From contig OX940869.1 in NCBI GenBank assembly GCA_954871525.1, positions 17,636,001-17,700,000 of the forward strand: a stretch of 64,000 nucleotides of DNA. Direction: 5' to 3'. Both the position numbers and the translations under genes were made by a program. Below the pieces are notes generated by a model. The model was not told the origin of the DNA. It saw only the letters and a list, made by a program, of their open reading frames with translations, and searched no databases. How positions within the stretch are numbered: the stretch's first letter is position 1; each line of letters opens with the position of its first letter. Shown here one piece after another: positions 11,430-21,568 of this stretch. The DNA comes from Parietaria judaica (lineage: Eukaryota; Streptophyta; Magnoliopsida; Rosales; Urticaceae).

Positions 11430-12249
11430 GGTGAGACACTCACTAGGTTCATTCTTCTTTTCATTATGGAACTTGGGACAATCTATTTTCCAGTGTCCCT
11501 TTTCCTTGCAACTTTCTTGTCATTGGTTTACGGTTGGAAATTATTCCCCCATTTCCTCTTGGGACCATGCCTTTTCTTCATCTTGGGATTCTTGGAAGAA
11601 GACCCTTTCTTGAACGCAATGTTCAATTCGGATTTCTTCTTAACCAATCCCTAGATGTCCTCAAAGGTCTGCAACTCATTAATCATTTGTGTCAAACCAT
11701 ATTTCAGTTTGTTCATAGTGTAGTTGCTGGAACGGGACAAACTCAGGTGACAGCGAATTAAGGATAATGCTGATCTGAGATTTCTCGTCCATCGTGCCCC
11801 CATGCAGCACAGCCTCATTGAACCACTTAGTCATGCTCATGACATCGTCACGAACATAAGTGCCTGACTTCATTTTGGCATTCATGTAGCAACGAGTCGC
11901 TTCATGTTGAGCCTGCTCGGACTGCTTTCCATACATTTGTTAGAGAGATTCCATGATCTCAAAAGCAGTTTCCATTTCCTCTAACTTGATTCTCAGCGAA
12001 TCAGACATGCTAGCCAGCATATAAGCCTTAGACCGATTGTTCGCATGAACCAAAGAATCATAGAGTTCTTTCACTCCCTTGGCACTGTTAGCGGCCGGAG
12101 AAGGGGGACATTCATCCATGAGAAAAAAACAGAATGTTCTCACTTATAAATACAATGTTGATGTTACTCTTCCATTTCGGAAAGTCACTTCCGGCCAGAG
12201 TATTGTTTGAAATAAATGATATAATGGGATTCGGCATATTGACTTGCAT
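11430..12249 (-). pseudogene. Copia B gag
   Basis: Begins at an ATG at 12249. The first residues (NPIISFIS, AGSDFPKWKSNI) match the N-terminus of copia gag. Later pieces in other frames include AYMLASMSDSLR (12143-11940) and MYGKQSEQAQHEATR (11936-11679), both typical of gag. A degraded zinc knuckle reads SCKEKGHWKIDCPK at about 11480-11530, with the first Cys not in the expected place. Several frameshifts and stops make it non-functional. Confidence 0.8.
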
Positions 12250-12711
12250 TGAAAAAGAAACTTATTAAACTTTATTATAGGTAGAATGTTTTAGGAAAAA
12301 TATGTTTGAAATAGTTACATGATACAAATATGTTCCGGGAAAACGTTAATTAAACCCATTAACTATTTCGTGATAATTTTACTGACTAAACACGTCGTTG
12401 CCGTCCTTAAGAAATGGTCACTCTAGGGTGACTCAGCGGGATCAACCGTGTAGTTTGGTTAAACTAATTTTTAGTCATAAACTTAATTAGTAATCACAAC
12501 AAGAACCACCAAAATTCCCTATGATTATTAACTATCACCATAGACATTCGGGAAGTACCAAATTCCGTGCAAGCTTAACCTATGATTTTCAGTTCTCGGA
12601 TTAGTCTTACAAACATTGTCCTTAGGGAATGGTCACACTAGGGTGACTCGCAGTCCATTTCCAAGATTCCTCCATCCCCATATTCTTTTGGAACTATCAC
12701 GGTGTCAAGCC
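12250..12711 (-). other. Leader of copia B, part nearest gag
   Basis: Noncoding. It aligns in reverse to the D leader at about 29235-29660. It holds two of the three leader hairpin motifs (12403-12433 and 12618-12647), each with GGTCAC and GTGAC arms. It is interrupted at 12711 by solo LTR C; the duplicated target is AAGCC (12707-12711) against AAACC (17034-17038). Confidence 0.75.
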
Positions 12712-13238
12712 TGCTGGAATCAGTATCGCTCTGACACCGATTCTGAGTCGTGCCTTTAGATCTAGACCTGAATCGGTCACCGCCGACTCCTAAGAAACTG
12801 TAATCATTGATTAAGGCACAGAGTTTGAGCTTTTAAAAAATTACTGGGTTAGAGTCCCATACCAAAAACCCTGTCAAACCGTCTTTATCAAAATCAACTT
12901 ACTATTAATTTTCCCGATCGTGATGAATTAATTAAATTTAATTTATTAACATGTTTATTAGTTTTAATCAGAGCCTTGAGTAAAAGTGAATAATCTCATA
13001 ATGGATAAATGCAAGAACGTGTAACTTTCACCTTCGACGATTCTGTCTTCGTTCTTTGATTTACAAGAATTCCGTATCTTCTGATCCACATGCTCTTTGC
13101 GATTTTCTGTCAGAAGATAGCTCTCAGTTGTCTTCCGATGCATGACTCTGGGATTTTGTCGCCAAGAGAGTTGGCTCTTCTAGAATAACCTCTTAACCCT
13201 AAAAGCAAAATCCCAGGAATAATTTTCCCTGTGAGATT

Positions 13239-15441
13239 TGTAGGATCGGTATTAACTTTTTAATACAAATAATGAACGCAACACATTGCGGCGGAAGTTC
13301 AAAATTTCGGTTTAATATGAAAACTCATTTTCGAATATTAAAATAACCATAACGATGAAAACGACATTCATAAGAACATGCAAAATAATTTCAATACGTA
13401 AACGAGCGAGAGTAAATCCGATGAATCATATAACTAATTATAAGATTAGGATACTCACAAATCCGGTTTTATACACGGTTTACGTCGTCGCTCTTCAAGA
13501 GTCTTCCCTCCGTCTTCAATCAAACAACCACGATAGAATCAATGTTATGGCTTTCGGGGTTTTGTGAGATTTAGAGGGTGGGCTCTATATGAACAAGAAA
13601 GAGAGGAGAACGTAGGAGCTATTCCGATTCTTCAACAAGAACGTAGGAGCTATACGATTCTTCAACAAGAACGTAGGAGCTATTCCAATTCTTCAACAAG
13701 AACGTAGGAGCTATTCCGATTTCTTCAACAAGAACGTAGGAGCTATACGATTCTTCAACAAGAACGTAGGAGCTATTCCGATTCTTCAACAAGAACGTAG
13801 GAGCTATTCCGATTTCTCCTCTTTTTCTCTCTAAAACGATTTTTAAGCTCTCTCCAATGTTATGAGACTCATCTCTCCTCTCTTGGTATGTGAACACATT
13901 AATTTTAATCAATATTAAAACTAAAAACATGCATGTCTTCCAAGTGTCACTTTGGAAGGTGACATGAATTGCATGTCATGCATGTCTTCCAAGTGTCACA
14001 ATATTCTCTTCCAATCAGCATGCATTTAATCTATGGATGATATGATGACACACCATCAATCCTTCCATGATAAGATTAAGCAATGGGAATTAAGCAACTA
14101 TTTTTCTCCACCTTTTATTTATTAAATTGTAATTTACATAATTATCATTATAATCATGTAACTTCTACTATTTAATAAAGTTGATCAAAATAACAATTTA
14201 TTTATTTGATCATGAGAAAAATCGACTAAGAGAATATTTGTTCATACCAATTCCTTACTTAGAAATATTTCAATTCATTAATTAAACTTAATATGATTTC
14301 AATAAATCATACCTTATATATTTCTAACACGAATTTTGTTCATCAAAATCTCTTCCGAAAGTCTAACATTGAGACCTCATGGACCCACATGAACGAAGCT
14401 TTAGAATAAAGTCCGGACAAAAAGTTCACAAACTTTTCCGAACTTTCAATTCCTAATATTAGTCGATTCCACTAAAGGACCAATATTGAAAATCTCTAAG
14501 TTCATATGCGTTTCTATTTTGGTTTGATGTGATACAATTATTCTTCACACGGTCCACGGTGCATTTTACGATATTACCCTTTGTGTGTATCAGTAACCAA
14601 GAAGAATTGTAAAATTACCGTTTTACCCCTTGGTTATTATTTCATCAACTCCTTTGTTGTTTGTGAACGAGAAAAACATAAATTGAGATGTCACAACATG
14701 TCACATGTTTTATTTAGAGAATATGTTATTCACTAAATACCAGGCCCGGTTTATTCGTTCACACTTCAAAGAACAAAGCATGATGTGATACTAATGCCAA
14801 GGCATTCTTTCAACACAAATTCCATATCTGTGAATCACACAGTTCAACGAAACAGTATTATGACACCAACTGTCGGGCTTTAATCCTTTTCATTGGATCT
14901 TGCCCATTGACTAATCAAATGTCATAAAGTGTTACAAGAAGTTATGTATTCACTTCAGGATTTAGGTAATTATGAAAATACCCCTCGTTTGTGATTTTGA
15001 AGTTTCGAGTAATTAAACGGTTTTATCTCGAACATCAAAGTGTCACTGGTCTCGTTCAATGTCTTCAATAAGACATCAAGAATAAACTACTAGAGTCACA
15101 ACTCTCAATACCACAAGATCGGATATCAATAGTCTATTCAAACAATCATTGATCGGATTCGATTGCCCGATCGATCCTGAGATTGTGAACTTTTCATTTC
15201 AAACTAATCAAGAAGAGGTATCTTGTTAAGTCTGTACTTAACTCTTCTTTCGTTGATGATAGTTTCAGGGCATAGACAAATATGTACAAACTCAAACTTA
15301 AATATAAGGATGAATATTTAATCTTTAATTAGTTTTCAGCAAAAGGACATAATCGTATTATTACAATAAGTACTTTAGCCATAAACTATTTTATTTGCAA
15401 AAAGGTCCTTCATGTCTCCTTTGTGGGCATAAATCCCAACA
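13239..15441 (-). mobile_element. Solo LTR of copia family A
   Basis: A 2203-bp near-copy of the element A LTR at 1724-3832, with no internal sequence. It starts TGTAGGATCGG (one base off the expected TGTTGG) and ends ATCCCAACA. It is bounded by a perfect 5-bp target duplication, AGATT at 13234-13238 and 15442-15446. It lies inside solo LTR C, so it is the younger insertion. Solo LTRs arise by recombination between the two LTRs of a full element. Confidence 0.95.
13608..13816. repeat. 31-bp tandem repeats in the family-A solo LTR (about 7 units)
   Basis: Same unit as at 2093-2206 (GAACGTAGGAGCTAT plus a cgattcttcaacaa stretch), expanded from four to seven copies. The three extra units account for the 94-bp length difference between the two LTRs. 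Confidence 0.88.
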
Positions 15442-17033
15442 AGATTCGCAGGAACTGAGAGACGCTGAGAGAAAATGACTTTTCTGAAGTTTTTAGGATG
15501 TGTTGTGTGTGATTTAGGGTTCCAGGGATCCCCTGTTTATAGGCAGCTGATCCCAACCAGTTTGGAGAGATTATCTCAACCAATTTGGAGATATTCACTC
15601 AAATATTTGATTTAATGATTAAATCAAATAAAGAATAAATCCAAATCAAATCTTTTTAGAAAATACCCTAAAAGATTTAATAAATCAAATCTTTATATTT
15701 TCAAGATTTGAAATCACTATAACCATAATTCGAAAATCATTATGATTATTTTCTTAATTCTCAACTGTTTTGACCATAACTCTCAAACTGTACATCAGAA
15801 TTCCATGATTCAAAATGATAAATTCACAGAATTTGATATCCCATAATCCTAGAATTATCCAAGGGTCAAATTCAATTATTAATTTTTCACATTCCCGGCC
15901 AGTACCAAAAACTTTGGTACTTTTGCCACTTTTAGGTTAATCAGAGAATTCGTGACGACAATCACGAATCACTCTTGATTGGATCTATTCAATGTTTAAC
16001 TAATATAATAAACATATTTGCGGTGTCATCCTCGTGGAGCTACAAAGGGGACAAATGGACAACGCACCCGAGCTACGGTGAAAGTGTAGAACTTTCACCA
16101 ACTTTGGTAACTTTCCACTATAGCGCGAAGATGAACTCTCAAGTGTGTATAATTATATCTTCCTGATCACAGGTGTCCATTGATACAATCAGATATCTCA
16201 ATGGATCGGTTTTTGTATTATTATGATTCTCATCAAAAGGGTAAATATATTATTACTGTTCTGCCCTTTTGATGACACTACCTTAATCAATGATTTATTG
16301 TAAACTACTCACTTATCGGGTTATGAATCCGTAAGCTGGCCATGAGTACTTATTTGCTTCCCACAAAATCATAATAAGGAAATGATAAAGTTATTATCCA
16401 TATATGTAATATGCAGTTTACTACGGCCAACCTTCCGATCCCAAAATAAAAGTGTTGGGGATACTTGATTGTAAACTGAAACGATTAAATCAAAGATCGT
16501 TTAAGTTAAACTGTATAAACCCACATTAATTAGGATATCAACCGATTTCATCTGATCATCTTAGCGACCTTATTGTACTTTCATAAGTGACAGACTTACA
16601 TGATGATTTCGGATATAAGTCTGTCCCTGTCCAGTATGAAGACACTTCATACCCGATGAACTTACCAGTGCATGGACAGCACTCTGACCCGGTAATAGGT
16701 CACCACATAAATGTGATCTATTAAGTTCACCAATAGTCATTCCCGATCAGAAGTTCCCACTTCCGATCTATACTATAGACCAATTTTAAGCACTTTATTT
16801 ATTTATGTTAGTCAAACCTCCTCACACAAAGACCAAGTGTGATGACTTTAACATAAATGAAAAATTTAAAGAACTAAGGATCAAACATTCAATTTGATAT
16901 TATATCTATAATCCGTAAATAACTACATAAGATTAACATTAATAAGAACCTTTCATTCCTAGGTAAACGACCATAATCTTATACCAGCGGGATTAGCATA
17001 TGAATAGAGGGCATATACAGAATATGTCCAACA

Positions 17034-18076
17034 AAACCTTCCATAAGCACACTTTCCTTGGGGAATGGACACCCTAAGGTGCCTCGAGGCGGTGTAGTCA
17101 GTAGACCGTGTGACAGTAATCATGGAGACCTTTTAAAATATTCTATACTTGCCATTGTTTTAGAAAATAACGTTTTTAATCTCCTAAGTTATTAAAACTT
17201 ATTATAAACTCCATTTAATGACACACATTAAAAATGTTTATCTTAAGGCGTTATAATTACCGGGGTAATATCTAATAAGCCTAGTCATTTATTTATCATT
17301 TCGTCGGTAGTGATAGATCAAGTCGTACGCTCTCGAGGTCGATAGGATGGGTCCTAACTAGTCACCCAGAAGTGGATGGTGAACCGGCCCCACTTTTGAT
17401 TCCTTCTTCCTTAGGCAAGATAGTACGTTTGAAATTTTTCTGACTAATAATAAATAAATATTTTTTACAGTTCATTATTTATATCTATCCTATACTGACA
17501 TATTAATAATGACCTTAACATAGGTACTATGTTATAAGGGTTATGAAAATAGGTTTAATAAATTATATCTATGATGAATTTATGATTATATGTCAATGAT
17601 ACTTATTCTCTAATAATTATCATTCATATAATTGGCCCATTAATAATTATTTATTAAAATTAAAAATAAGAGAATAATATTTTCTATAAAGAATTATAAT
17701 CCATATTTTTAAATTATGAATTCAAAAAATAAGACAATGTTATTTACCAAAAATAACATCCATATTTCATTTGAAACAAGACAATGTTTTTACCAAAAAT
17801 AACATCCATATTTTAGTTAATTAATAAAAATAATTAATTTAATTTATAAATATTGATTCAAAAATAAAATTAATTAATCCATGGATATTTGGGTCGGGTT
17901 TAGAAATTCGACCCATTACATAAAATTAAGCACGTGGGCTAATCGGGCTTAAGTCCGGGCCTACATGCCCACGGATTCCCCACAGGCTGCCCACGGAGGG
18001 CATTGAACGCTGCCAGGCAGTGTGCCCTTGGCACGGGCCCGCAGGCCCACATCGCTGTTAGGGACCGCGCGCTAGG
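17034..18076 (-). other. Leader of copia B, part nearest the 5' LTR
   Basis: Continuation of the B leader after solo LTR C. It aligns in reverse to the D leader from about 29220 down to 28190. It has the third hairpin-type leader motif (17054-17083), a duplicated 'aaaataacatccatat' stretch (17751-17811) and a GC-rich block at 17930-18076. At about 18076 it jumps to LTR sequence equivalent to D position 27140. About 1 kb, including the primer binding site and the LTR 3' end, is therefore deleted. Confidence 0.75.
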
Positions 18077-19961
18077 GTGGACCATATTGATTTAGGACAA
18101 ATTCAACTCTCCAACTTGATTACCAAGTAATAGAATTCGACCTCCATCATATTAAACTCGAATTTTGCATTTCCATATATACCATTAATTAATTTCCAAT
18201 CCAATGGTTAAGATTAAATCTTAAATTAATCAAATGGATATAATAAATTAAGCAATTTTGAAATCCATGCTTGGTCACCAAGTCATTTTCGAATTTATCT
18301 TTCCAAAATAATTATCATGATCCAACGGTCAAGATAAAACTTGACCGATCTAATGAACTAAATTAATTTCAAGGTATTTCATTACTACCTTAACATATGT
18401 ACATATGCCGCATATTTGGAAAGTCAAATCCAAGTAAATTTATGTAAGCCCAACTCACACATTTACATGGGCCGCATTTTTTCTACACATTCATATATAT
18501 ACCAAATATATATTTTTATTTAAATAACATAAATCTATTAATTATTAATTAATTATTAATAAGACTATTAATAATTAAATCCAAATAATTAAATTATATT
18601 ATTAACCTCTGATCTCAATATCACACATTAAATGTCGTGGTGCAACACTACCATTTAAATTCGTGACATGTGATTAAATTTCACATATTTACGAAAACGA
18701 TCGTAAACTTGGAAATTCTCTAAATCACAACCATACTTTGAAACGAATTGGATCCAAAAGAAAAGTTTCTTAGAATTTAATTTCCAACAAATTTCCAGTT
18801 GATGAAGAATCGAAATTAAACTTTCTTTTATCAGTTAAATTTCTAGCACCAAACTTTGGTACTTTTGCCATGTCAAAAATAAAACTTCCAAAGTCTGACA
18901 CATACTCTAGTTTTATGAATCATGAAAAATGCTAAAACATATCTAATGTTTAAATCACGTACGTATCATCAGTTCCAGAGCTATCTTGGGGACCATGGAC
19001 CCGTATCACTCAAGCTCCAACAAACTGCTAGTGGTTCGTCAAACCTCGGTGTTATTCCACTATAAATCCAAGGCTGAACTCTTTATTGATATGGTATATA
19101 TTATTTCTTTTATGGCAAGGTGTCCATTGATACAATAAAATTCGGGTTATTGATATTTCACTTGATGATCCACACACGAGCAGGCGGTTTTTACCGTTTT
19201 GCCTCTCATTGCATTTTCATCCTTAACTTAGTTAGCAATATTGTGAGTAACCCACTTATGGTTTCGATTCTTAAGTTGTGCACGGGTACCTATCACTTCT
19301 CACCACTAACAATCAAGGGAATCATCTTGACTCTGAGGAGAGCTATGTGATGTCTGTTTCTATAACCAAGCTACCCTCATCTGTTGACTATCATGTTCCC
19401 AAAATAGCAGCATTGGGAACGACAGTAAATGTGTTCTTTAATAGTTAAATCAAAGAACAATCAAGTCAACAGTCCAGGCTCCAGGTCACTCAAGACTTAG
19501 ATAGAATATCCATTTGATCATCTACTAGTGACTAAACTCCAAGTTGTCAGTGACGGTCTTATATAACAACTTTCGAAGTTTAAGTCAGGTCTAGTCCAGT
19601 ATGAAGTCGCTTCATACTTTATGCACTTCTAGTGAGTGACACACACACTTAATCCAGAATAGGATTATATCATTTAGTCACATTAATGACTTTATCCAAT
19701 TAATGAGCTCCCACTCAGTTAATCAAGTTACGAACATTTTTAAGTTCATTTATTATGATTAGTAATTCTTCCTCCCATTGACTCGTTTATGATAATAATA
19801 ACATAATTGCATCCTTTAGGAACTATGGAACAAACATTATATTAGTCTACCAGAAACTATAATAAGATTAACATAAAAGTAACATATTTTATTCAACGAC
19901 TTTGGTCAAAATATTTTATAATTACGGAAGAGACAGCTTGTTTAAGGACACATGTCCAACA
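18077..19961 (-). repeat. 5' LTR remnant of copia B
   Basis: Right edge GGACACATGTCCAACA at 19961 is the LTR start on the minus strand. It aligns in reverse with the D 5' LTR from 25297 to about 27140. The last part of the LTR, including the TATA box and transcription start region, is lost. The 19-bp dyad GTATGAAG-TCG-CTTCATAC lies at 19599-19617. Confidence 0.85.
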
Positions 19962-20139
19962 GATTCGTCTTCGATGTATTCTGGTTGTTCGTGAGTTCGT
20001 ATGTTGAGTCCGGGGGAATCATGAGGATTTCCTAGGGATCTTCGTTATCTCAGATCTCCTCGTCGTGTGGAATAATTATAAGTTATGCCGTTGTTAAGCT
20101 ATGATGAGGGTGCTTGTCAGACCAAGGTCTTTGTCAGGA

Positions 20140-20405
20140 TTGTCACCTTGTCGGCCTTGTCAGCCATGTCGCCTCGTCGGCCTCATCGGCTATGTCGGCC
20201 TCGTCGGCCTTGTCGCCTTGTCGGCCTCGTCGGCCATGTCGCCTCATCGGCCATGTCGCCTCGTCAGCCTTGTCAGCCATGTCACCTTGTCGGCTTCGTC
20301 GGCTATGTCGCCTCGTCGGCCTCGTCGGCCATGTCGCCTCGTCAGCCTCGTTGGCCATGTCGCCTTGTCGGCCTCGTCGGCCATGTTGCCTCGTTGGCTT
20401 CGTCG
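20140..20405. repeat. 9-bp-type TCGTCGGCC minisatellite
   Basis: Short GC-rich units (GTCGGCCTC, GTCGGCCATGTCGCCTC and variants) repeated over about 260 bp. The right LTR has a shorter version at 43490-43630. It is open in several frames on both strands only because of its composition. Confidence 0.85.
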
Positions 20406-20411
20406 GGCCGT

Positions 20412-20581
20412 GTTACCTTACCGGGCAAGGTAACTCATCGGGCCGGGATCGTTAGGCCGTATTACCTAGTCAGGCAAGGTACCTCGTCGGGCCGGGGTCG
20501 TCGGGCCATAGTACCTTGTCGGGCAAGGTACCTCGTCAGGTCGGGGTCGTCGGGCCATGGTACCTTGTCGGGCAAGGTACC
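20412..20581. repeat. Hairpin array in the Tat 3' LTR (4 units, about 49 bp apart)
   Basis: Four units start near 20412, 20459, 20510 and 20559. The last has perfect 9-bp arms, GGTACCTTG and CAAGGTACC, around a TCGGG loop. The first has GTTACCTT and AAGGTAAC, where both arms changed together and pairing is kept. The second is imperfect. Confidence 0.85.
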
Positions 20582-20748
20582 TGTTCAGCCCTGGGTGCCT
20601 TTCAAGGACTTTGTCTTCTTTGTCTTTTTGACTCTGGGCCTCGCCAATGTCTTGGTTCGTCGGCGACTGGTCTTTGACTTTGATGGTGGGCCTTGATTTT
20701 TGCCAAAAGGGGCCCAATTTTTATGTATTACGAAAAATGCATATAACA

Positions 20749-21568
20749 TTAACCCTCCAGTTTCTTGGGTAGTTGTATTGCGCGAGAAACTTTTCTTCTA
20801 AAACTTAAGATAACTTGTGTTATTTGGACAGGATCCGGGTTGTCAGAGATTTTAGTCTCCTGTCCGTCCTCCCAAGGAACTGCAAATTTCCTTTAACTAT
20901 GTTATTTTTTTAAATATTTTCGAAAATATTTGCATAAATATAATTCGAATATAGTCAAAGACATAAGTGAATAAATTAAATAAGTATCAAGTCACTTTTT
21001 TATGATTTTATTCGATTTTTGAATATTTGGATGTTCATAGGTGTACTTTGTAAAATAAATGCCTTTTAAATTATTTTGAACTCCGCAAATAAATCCAAAA
21101 GTAAATAAATAAAATCAAGTGACATAAAAAATGAGAGGGTAAATAAGTAAGTCGAAAATAATAATTGCGCATTAAGCTTAAAACTTTAAAAAGTTCCTTA
21201 AAACATCATTCTTGATAACATTTGCAAATAGTTAATAATTTTAAATAAGATTTGCAAATAGCATTTTCCACTAAAAAAACGTATAAAAGTCCATTTTTGA
21301 TCATTTTTGACCATTTAAGAAATCAAACATCGGCTTGTGGGGCCTAGTTTGTGCGATTTTATTAAATGTAAAGAGGAAATGTGCGATTTTAGCATGAGCT
21401 ATAGAATTCGAAATTTCATAGGAAGGGGAATGAGATTAGGGGAAATATAACCTCATAAATACCCTTTAGGGTTTAAGGCAATTTTCTCTCACCTCCTCCT
21501 TCTCCAAAATCGCGATTTTGCTCTCTCCGAGAAGCTTCGACGGCTGCGTCTCCTTTTCTTGCGGTGGT
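20749..21568. promoter_or_regulatory. Tat polypurine tract and upstream region of the antisense gene
   Basis: AT-rich, with no coding sequence seen. Next to the LTR the minus strand reads AACTGGAGGGTTAA, a plausible polypurine tract (20749-20762). Near the other end, a plus-strand TATA-like 'cataaataccc' at about 21453 precedes a CT-rich stretch (21480-21510) and the ATG at 21569. This is a promoter-like layout for the antisense gene. Confidence 0.45.

Larger units (their letters stand above)
12712..17033 (-). mobile_element. Solo LTR C, interrupted by a family-A solo LTR
   Basis: On the plus strand it starts TGCTGGAATC and ends ATGTCCAACA; on the minus strand it runs from TGTTGGACATAT to CCAGCA. 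Flanks AAGCC and AAACC fit a 5-bp target duplication with one change. The undisturbed D leader reads through the same site without the insert. No internal domain remains, so it is a solo LTR of about 2.1 kb net. A minus-strand TATA box (TATAAACAG, 15533-15541) and the 19-bp dyad GTATGAAG-ACA-CTTCATAC (16634-16652) are present. It is a family distinct from, but related to, the B/D LTRs. Confidence 0.85.
8732..19961 (-). mobile_element. Copia element B with nested solo LTRs
   Basis: A minus-strand copia element of the same family as D. Parts from right to left: 5' LTR remnant (18077-19961), leader (17034-18076 and 12250-12711), gag (12249-11430), pol (10966-9290) and 3' LTR remnant (8732-9269). 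Two deletions remove the 3' end of the 5' LTR with the primer binding site, and most of the 3' LTR. There is almost no room for integrase between gag and pol. Its right end at 19961 abuts the interior of a Tat LTR, so it inserted into that LTR. Confidence 0.85.
19962..20748 (-). repeat. 3' LTR of the Tat element, left part missing
   Basis: Aligns with 43311-43959 of the complete LTR and ends with the same GCATATAACA-type edge. Sequence equivalent to 42157-43310 is missing because copia B inserted at 19961/19962. Contains the TCGTCGGCC minisatellite and the hairpin array. Confidence 0.88.

Noticed and set aside
12727..12742. GCTCTGACACCGA resembling a tRNA-Met primer binding site
   Set aside because: It lies inside solo LTR C, 15 bp from its end, and is not next to a correctly oriented LTR edge. 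B's real site lies in the deleted segment near 18076.
13619..13930. 103-residue frame with repeated SSYVLVEE
   Set aside because: It is a translation of the 31-bp LTR repeats. The copy at 2093 gives a different frame pattern.
19120..19350. A 76-codon frame (SIDTIKFGLLIFH...) kept at the same length in LTRs at 19120, 25911, 35983 and 61700
   Set aside because: It starts with GTG, not ATG, and lies antisense in LTRs that are similar at the DNA level. Shared descent explains it without coding function.
20085..20717. Long overlapping frames on both strands in the Tat LTR
   Set aside because: They are produced by the GC-rich TCGTCGGCC minisatellite and hairpin units, which are open in several frames. 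The matching region of the other LTR is open in different frames.
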